From Gemmatimonas sp. UBA2094 (GTDB lineage: Bacteria > Gemmatimonadota > Gemmatimonadetes > Gemmatimonadales > Gemmatimonadaceae), in the NCBI GenBank assembly GCA_002331565.1, contig DCZC01000098.1:15188-25968 (forward strand): DNA of 10,781 nt, read 5' to 3'. Shown one piece after another: positions 7,173 through 10,781 of this stretch. The position numbers and the translations under genes were made by a program. The notes below the pieces were generated by a model. That model was not told the origin of the DNA. It saw only the letters and a list, made by a program, of their open reading frames with translations, and did not search any database. The stretch's first letter is position 1. Each line of letters starts with the position of its first letter.

Positions 7173-8555
7173 GTGCTTCAGTTTTCGGGGGTGACCAGTC
7201 CTTCCAATTCTGACAACGACACGGCGTCCGGGCCGAACCTCGCGCGCGCGTGGTACGCGGTCGCGGTGCTGACGCTGGCCAACGTGTCCGGGTTTGTCGA
7301 TCGGCAGATCCTGTCCCTGCTGGTGGAGCCCATCAAGCGCGACCTCGGTATCACCGACACGCAGGTGAGCCTCCTGGCGGGGTTGGGCTTCGTGCTCTTC
7401 TACTCCGTGCTGGGGCTTCCCATCGGCCGCTGGGTCGATCGGGGCATCCGCCCGCGCATCGTCGCCGTCGGCGTGGCCGTGTGGAGTCTCATGACGGCGG
7501 CCACCGGCACGGCACGCACGTTCGGGCAACTCTTCGCGGCGCGCATCGGTGTGGGCGTGGGCGAGGCCACGCTGGGGCCCGCGGCCGTCTCCATCATCGC
7601 CGATCAGTTTCCCCGCCGGCTGCTGGGGACGGCCATGAGCACGTACATGGTGGGGACATTTGCCGGCTCGGGCGTGGCGTACGCGCTCGGTGCCTACGTG
7701 GTGGGGCGCGTGGATACATCGGGCTTCGTCACATGGCCCTTCGTCGGCGCCATTCATCCGTGGCAGACGGTGTTCTTCTGGGTGGGGCTGCCGGGACTCC
7801 TGGTCGCATTGCTGGCGCTCACCATGTACGAGCCGCGCGCGGTGACCGCATCGGCTCCGCTCCGTACGCCAGCGCACGGCGATGCCACGTTCGGTGAAGT
7901 CATGGCATACGTGCGCCGCAACGCGCGTACCGTGGGCGCCATCTCGTTCGGGTTCGCCGCGTCGGCGAGCGTGAACTACGCCATCGGGTTCTGGCTCGCC
8001 ACGTTTCTCATCCGCACGCACGGGTGGACGGTACAGCAGGCCGGGACGCTGCAGGGTGTCCTCACCTTCACCATCGGTCCCATCGGCGTCATGACCGGTG
8101 GTCGACTCAACGACTACTGGGCACGCCGGGGCCGCGTCGATGCGCCACTGCGCGTGGGCATGCTGGGTGCCCTCGCGATGCTGCTCTTCGCCGGGGCGTA
8201 TCCGTTGGTGCCCAGCGCCACCCTGGTGGCGGCGCTGTTGGTGCCGGTGAACCTGTTCGCCGCGATGCCGTGGGGCGCCGCCAATGCCGCGATCGCCGAG
8301 GCCATGCCCAGCCGGATGCGCGGACAGGGCAGCGCCATCTATCAGCTGGTAGTGAATCTTGTGTCGGGCGCCCTCGGGCCTACCGCCGTGGCGCTGCTCA
8401 CCGACCAGGTCTTTGGCGACCCGATGTCACTCCGCTGGAGTCTGGCAGTCACCACCGTGTCCGGCATGACGCTCGCCGCCGCGCTGCTGGCGTGGGCACG
8501 GCCGGCCTTCGTTCGCACGGTGTCGTCGCTGCGCGAGACCGCCGTTGACCAGTAA
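7173..8555 (+). CDS. MFS transporter, Spinster-like
   Basis: Up to 460 residues with about 12 hydrophobic segments in two halves. Diagnostic pieces: FVDRQILSLLVEPIKRDLGI (41-60), the Asp-Arg of helix 1 typical of Spinster-like MFS proteins; motif A GRWVDRGIRPRI (85-96); RIGVGVGEA (124-132); a second-half motif A GGRLNDYWARRG (309-320); and RMRGQGSAIYQLVVNLVSG (381-399) leading into helix 11. Family members export or exchange diverse lipids, sugars or organic acids, so the substrate cannot be named. Starts: GTG 7173 or GTG 7191 (MTSPSN), both in the hydrophilic N-terminus. I list the longer one; 7191 is equally plausible and widens the gap to the divergent phosphopantetheinyl transferase. Neither has a good Shine-Dalgarno. 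A large inverted repeat follows the stop by six bases. Confidence 0.92.
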   Translation: MLQFSGVTSPSNSDNDTASGPNLARAWYAVAVLTLANVSGFVDRQILSLLVEPIKRDLGITDTQVSLLAGLGFVLFYSVLGLPIGRWVDRGIRPRIVAVGVAVWSLMTAATGTARTFGQLFAARIGVGVGEATLGPAAVSIIADQFPRRLLGTAMSTYMVGTFAGSGVAYALGAYVVGRVDTSGFVTWPFVGAIHPWQTVFFWVGLPGLLVALLALTMYEPRAVTASAPLRTPAHGDATFGEVMAYVRRNARTVGAISFGFAASASVNYAIGFWLATFLIRTHGWTVQQAGTLQGVLTFTIGPIGVMTGGRLNDYWARRGRVDAPLRVGMLGALAMLLFAGAYPLVPSATLVAALLVPVNLFAAMPWGAANAAIAEAMPSRMRGQGSAIYQLVVNLVSGALGPTAVALLTDQVFGDPMSLRWSLAVTTVSGMTLAAALLAWARPAFVRTVSSLRETAVDQ

Positions 8556-8561
8556 CTGAAG

Positions 8562-8639
8562 ACTGCCACTACGAACTACGAACTCCTTGCCGGACCCGGA
8601 TCTCGTTGAGGCGAGGAGTTCGTAGTGTGTAGTGACAGT
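8562..8639. terminator. Large imperfect inverted repeat between convergent genes, bidirectional terminator-like
   Basis: Two 30-base arms (8562-8591 and 8610-8639) pair at 26 of 30 positions around an 18-base loop. The core ACTACGAACTCCT (8575-8587) pairs perfectly with 8614-8626. In a plus-strand transcript two of the four mismatches become G-U wobbles. The left arm also contains ACTACGA twice in tandem (8568-8581), followed by ACT. It begins six bases after the MFS stop and ends 23 bases before the ThrE stop, the right place for a terminator shared by both genes. No T-run follows either arm, so it would be an atypical intrinsic terminator. A REP-like dispersed element is the main alternative. 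Confidence 0.6.
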
Positions 8640-8662
8640 TCTTGGTGTTCAGTCTGTTCCGC

Positions 8663-10009
8663 TTACGTCCGCATCCGGTTTGCTGCTCTCGTCACCACGT
8701 TGCCGGCGAGAATCCCCGCTGCCAGCGAGATGCCCACGATCGCCACGCGGAAACCGGCCTGAATGCCGCTCTCCACTTCCTGCCCCAGCAGCGACGTGAC
8801 GCTGCGGAACCCGATGCTACCGGGCACGAGGATGAGCAACCCGGGGACCTGCGTCACCATGGCCACGCGCCGGCGCGCGCGGGCAAGCACGTTGCTGCCG
8901 GCGCTCACCACGAACGCGCCGAGGAAGGCCCCAAGTTCTTCGCCCACGGCGGCCCCGGCGAGCTTGCTTGTGATGTACGCCGCGACGCAGGCAATGACGA
9001 TGAACGGCGCGTCCTGACGCCGCGCACTGAGCAGCACGGTGAACGCGAGCGGCGCCACGAGCAGACCGGCCCATTCGGCCCACGACGGCAGCACCGCGCG
9101 GGGCAGGGCGCCATCGAGCATCGGAAACAGATGGTGCAGGGCCTGGCCTGCAGCCCCACCGGCCTTGGCGCCCAGCGCGAGACCGAAGCCGAGCCCTAGG
9201 AAGGTGACGATGGCGCCGCTCAACCGTGCCGTACCGCTGGCGAGATGGCGCGTGGAGAGCTCGGTCAGCGCCACCGTGAACGTGAGGCCGGGGAGCAGAA
9301 TGGCGAGCCCCGCGAGACTGGTGGCGTAGCCGGTGCGTGTGCCCAGCACGCCGTCGAGCGTGAACGCGAGCGTCGTGACTACGAACCCGGCCAGCGGTTC
9401 GGTGACGTGGCGGGTGTTTTCCCAGCGGTTGGCGGTGAGGACGGTGATGGCGGTCACGAGCCCCAGTCCGGCCGCGACGATGGCATCGCCCGCCCGCACC
9501 TCGAGAAAACAGGCGATGGCGGTGGAGGCCAGCACGAACGCGACCAGCACCAGCCACCGTGGGTATGCCGGCGGCGCCGCGTCCATTACGTCGATCCGCC
9601 GCAGCCCCTCCGCCGCGGTGATCGTCCCCGCCATCACTTCGCGGGTGATGGCGCCCAGTTGCGAGAGGTGGCCAAGGTTGGGCTCCCCCGGTTCCACGCG
9701 CAGCAGGTGCACGCGCTGCTGTTCGAGTTCACCGATCCCCACCATGATGCTTGTGGGGGTGGAGAAGAACTCCGCCTGGATGCCCAGCCGGTTGGCCAGC
9801 ACGGACAGGGTGGCTTCGAGCCGGTGGGCCGGCGTCCCATGCCGGTGCAGCTGCTTGGCCAGCTGCAGCATGAAGCGCCGGGCCGACGCCTCGTCTGGTG
9901 TTTCGGGGATGCCGGTCGGCGGTCCGAAGGGCCGCCCCGGGTGAGGCGGTGCATCGAGGGAGGCGAAATCGGCTCCGTCGGGTGAGGACGACTGGTCGGC
10001 GGGACTCAT
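8663..10009 (-). CDS. Threonine/serine exporter family protein (ThrE type, both membrane domains fused)
   Basis: 448 residues from ATG 10009. A hydrophilic Pro/Ser-rich tail (1-40) leads into a conserved soluble part (about 43-145) with ASARRFMLQLAKQLHRHGTP (41-60) and EFFSTPTSIMV (80-90), the signature of the ThrE N-domain. About ten membrane segments follow in two blocks: the ThrE (DUF1212) part around LLPGLTFTVALTELSTRHLA (238-257), and the ThrE_2 (DUF3815) part around 315-435 with VPGLLILVPGSIGFRS (388-403). The two membrane parts are separate proteins in many bacteria (YjjP/YjjB type); here they are one chain, as in Corynebacterium ThrE. Family role is export of threonine, serine or other small molecules such as succinate. 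An in-frame ATG at 10069 would add 20 Arg/Ser-rich residues; I prefer 10009, since neither start has a clear Shine-Dalgarno. Confidence 0.92.
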   Translation of the reverse strand: MSPADQSSSPDGADFASLDAPPHPGRPFGPPTGIPETPDEASARRFMLQLAKQLHRHGTPAHRLEATLSVLANRLGIQAEFFSTPTSIMVGIGELEQQRVHLLRVEPGEPNLGHLSQLGAITREVMAGTITAAEGLRRIDVMDAAPPAYPRWLVLVAFVLASTAIACFLEVRAGDAIVAAGLGLVTAITVLTANRWENTRHVTEPLAGFVVTTLAFTLDGVLGTRTGYATSLAGLAILLPGLTFTVALTELSTRHLASGTARLSGAIVTFLGLGFGLALGAKAGGAAGQALHHLFPMLDGALPRAVLPSWAEWAGLLVAPLAFTVLLSARRQDAPFIVIACVAAYITSKLAGAAVGEELGAFLGAFVVSAGSNVLARARRRVAMVTQVPGLLILVPGSIGFRSVTSLLGQEVESGIQAGFRVAIVGISLAAGILAGNVVTRAANRMRT

Positions 10010-10149
10010 GGACTCGTGAGCGTAAGCGCTTCGCGAGGGTTCGCGCAACCGCCGGGCCGTGTGGCCCATTGGCGCAGCCGATATGTTTCTTCCGTCAGTC
10101 TTCGGAGACGGGCGCCCGTGGCGCCCCGGTAACCCCCAGCCGTCAGGCC
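10010..10149. promoter_or_regulatory. Divergent intergenic region with palindromes between thrE-type and FKBP genes
   Basis: This 140-base gap must contain the promoters of both divergent genes. Near the exporter start it has the palindrome AAGCGCTT (10024-10031), followed by CGCGA...TTCGCG. Near the FKBP start it has a perfect 12-base palindrome ACGGGCGCCCGT (10108-10119), and, overlapping it, a seven-pair hairpin GGGCGCC-CGT-GGCGCCC (10110-10126) ending 23 bases before the FKBP ATG. I cannot place -35/-10 boxes with confidence. The palindromes could be operator sites or 5' leader structure, but high GC makes such matches common. Confidence 0.4.
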
Positions 10150-10644
10150 ATGTCGCATACTTCGTCGTTCCGCTCGCTCGCTCGCCAGTTCACGCTCGGC
10201 GCGGCCTCCGTCGCGCTGTTTGCCGCCTGCGGCACCGACAGCAGCACGTCGCCCAACATCCCGTCCAATCCGGGTGTCGAAGCGTACGCGGCGTCCACGG
10301 GCGTGGTGATCGCGCAAATGACCAAGGTCAACGACAACCTTTACCGCAGCGATAATCCGGTGGGCACCGGCGCCACCGCCGCCAACGGGGATTCGCTGAC
10401 GGTGACGTACAAAGGCATGCTCACCAACGGCGCCGTGTTCGATCAGGGCTCGTTCTCCTACAAGCTCGGCTCGGGGCTGGTGATTCCCGGGTGGGAGCAG
10501 GGCATCCCCGGCATGCGGGTGGGGGGTAAGCGGAAGCTCGTCATCGGTTCGGCACTCGGCTACCAGAACCAGCGCACGGGCTCCATTCCGCCCAACTCTA
10601 CGCTGGTATTCGATGTGACGCTCGACCGCATCGCCGGCAAATGA
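10150..10644 (+). CDS. FKBP-type peptidyl-prolyl cis-trans isomerase, lipoprotein
   Basis: 164 residues from ATG 10150. The N-terminus is a lipoprotein signal: basic start (MSHTSSFRSLAR), hydrophobic core and a lipobox ending LFAAC with C27, after which comes a short Ser/Pro-rich linker. The FKBP domain fills the rest (about 60-161): VTYKGML (85-91), VFDQG (96-100, the F-D pair of the active site), GSGLVIPGWEQGIPGMRVGG (107-126), the Y138 region and IPPNSTLVFDVTLDRI (146-161). It speeds proline isomerisation, and the signal implies it works on envelope proteins after export. Length fits one domain without the dimerisation part seen in FkpA or Mip. The frame is open upstream to 9898, but that overlaps the divergent exporter, and ATG 10150 gives a perfect signal. 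The TGA overlaps the next gene's ATG by four bases, implying coupled translation. Confidence 0.94.
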   Translation: MSHTSSFRSLARQFTLGAASVALFAACGTDSSTSPNIPSNPGVEAYAASTGVVIAQMTKVNDNLYRSDNPVGTGATAANGDSLTVTYKGMLTNGAVFDQGSFSYKLGSGLVIPGWEQGIPGMRVGGKRKLVIGSALGYQNQRTGSIPPNSTLVFDVTLDRIAGK

Positions 10645-10781
10645 GCGGCGTTGCCCGTACCCTGATTCCCGTCGGCCTTCTGGCCGGCGGGATTTTCTTT
10701 GCCCGTCAGGCCGCAGCGCGCGGCACGCCGCAGCCGCCGGCGCCGCAGGCGGCCGACGTGCTCATCGTCAATGGCCTCGTC
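10641..10781 (+). CDS. N-terminus of an exported protein, probable amidohydrolase (3' end outside window)
   Basis: 47 visible residues, no stop before the window edge. Residues 1-25 look like an export signal or membrane anchor (TLIPVGLLAGGIFFARQAAA), followed by a Gly/Pro/Gln-rich linker (26-37). The last visible part, ADVLIVNGLV (38-47), matches the first strand of many amidohydrolases (dihydroorotase, imidazolonepropionase and D-aminoacylase types: D-x-L-I-x-N-G-x-V). This is a short match, so the family is a guess; the export signal is clearer. Start ATG 10641 overlaps the FKBP stop (ATGA), so the two genes are probably one transcript, and the lipoprotein isomerase may help this exported protein fold. 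That is inference from adjacency. Confidence 0.6.
   Translation, partial: MSGVARTLIPVGLLAGGIFFARQAAARGTPQPPAPQAADVLIVNGLV

Noticed and set aside
7137..8021. Minus-strand open frame opposite the MFS gene
   Set aside because: Low-complexity Arg/His-rich translation, whereas the plus strand has a clear 12-helix transporter.
8562..8639. CRISPR or insertion-sequence-end reading of the inverted repeat
   Set aside because: There is no spacer-repeat periodicity, no transposase between or beside the arms, and no target-site duplication that I can see.
8642..9985. Plus-strand open frames opposite the ThrE-type exporter
   Set aside because: Charged, motif-free translations that mirror the hydrophobic exporter coding frame.

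Overview
The window is high-GC bacterial chromosome, densely and unremarkably coded on both strands. It contains eleven protein genes, two of them cut by the window edges. I see no rRNA, tRNA, CRISPR array, insertion sequence, phage gene or attachment site, and no stretch over 300 bases lacks a gene. Base and codon use look uniform. GTG starts are frequent and Shine-Dalgarno sequences are weak or absent. This fits a high-GC soil-type Gram-negative lineage. Gemmatimonadota is my best guess from overall style, not from a diagnostic marker, and a myxobacterial or similar source is not excluded. The lipoprotein signal in the peptidyl-prolyl isomerase supports a bacterium with an exported lipoprotein pathway.

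Layout, left to right. (1) 1-2476, plus strand: the 3' end of an NtrY-like sensor histidine kinase, followed 8 bases later by a serine/threonine kinase in which a degenerate pseudokinase domain precedes a complete kinase domain. (2) 2508-4438, minus strand: a DUF485/YjcH small membrane protein and an ActP-type cation/acetate symporter, joined by a one-base stop/start overlap. (3) 4562-4993, plus strand: a small VKOR-family quinone-linked thiol oxidase. It converges on 5027-5557 (minus), a membrane-anchored thioredoxin-fold protein with a CPWC active site. (4) 5589-6380, plus strand: UbiE/MenG methyltransferase, the late quinone-synthesis step, divergent from the thioredoxin gene across only 31 bases. 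(5) 6424-7161, minus strand: a 4'-phosphopantetheinyl transferase, divergent from 7173-8555 (plus), a Spinster-like MFS transporter. (6) 8663-10009, minus strand: a ThrE-family threonine/serine exporter. (7) 10150 to the end, plus strand: an FKBP-type lipoprotein peptidyl-prolyl isomerase overlapping by four bases the start of an exported, probable amidohydrolase that runs off the window.

How they may work together. VKOR, the thioredoxin-fold protein and UbiE/MenG form a plausible functional neighbourhood: cell-envelope dithiols are oxidised by the Trx-fold protein, VKOR re-oxidises that partner, and the electrons go to a quinone made through UbiE/MenG. This is inference from adjacency and family knowledge. 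The histidine kinase and the pseudokinase-kinase gene are probably co-transcribed, which would link two kinds of phosphorylation signalling. The YjcH-ActP pair imports acetate or a similar short carboxylate.

The strongest non-coding signal is a 78-base imperfect inverted repeat at 8562-8639 between the convergent MFS and ThrE genes. It could be a bidirectional terminator or a member of a dispersed repeat family. I found no clearly undescribed multi-gene system. The best leads are the pseudokinase-kinase fusion beside a histidine kinase, the split disulfide/quinone neighbourhood and the intergenic inverted repeat.
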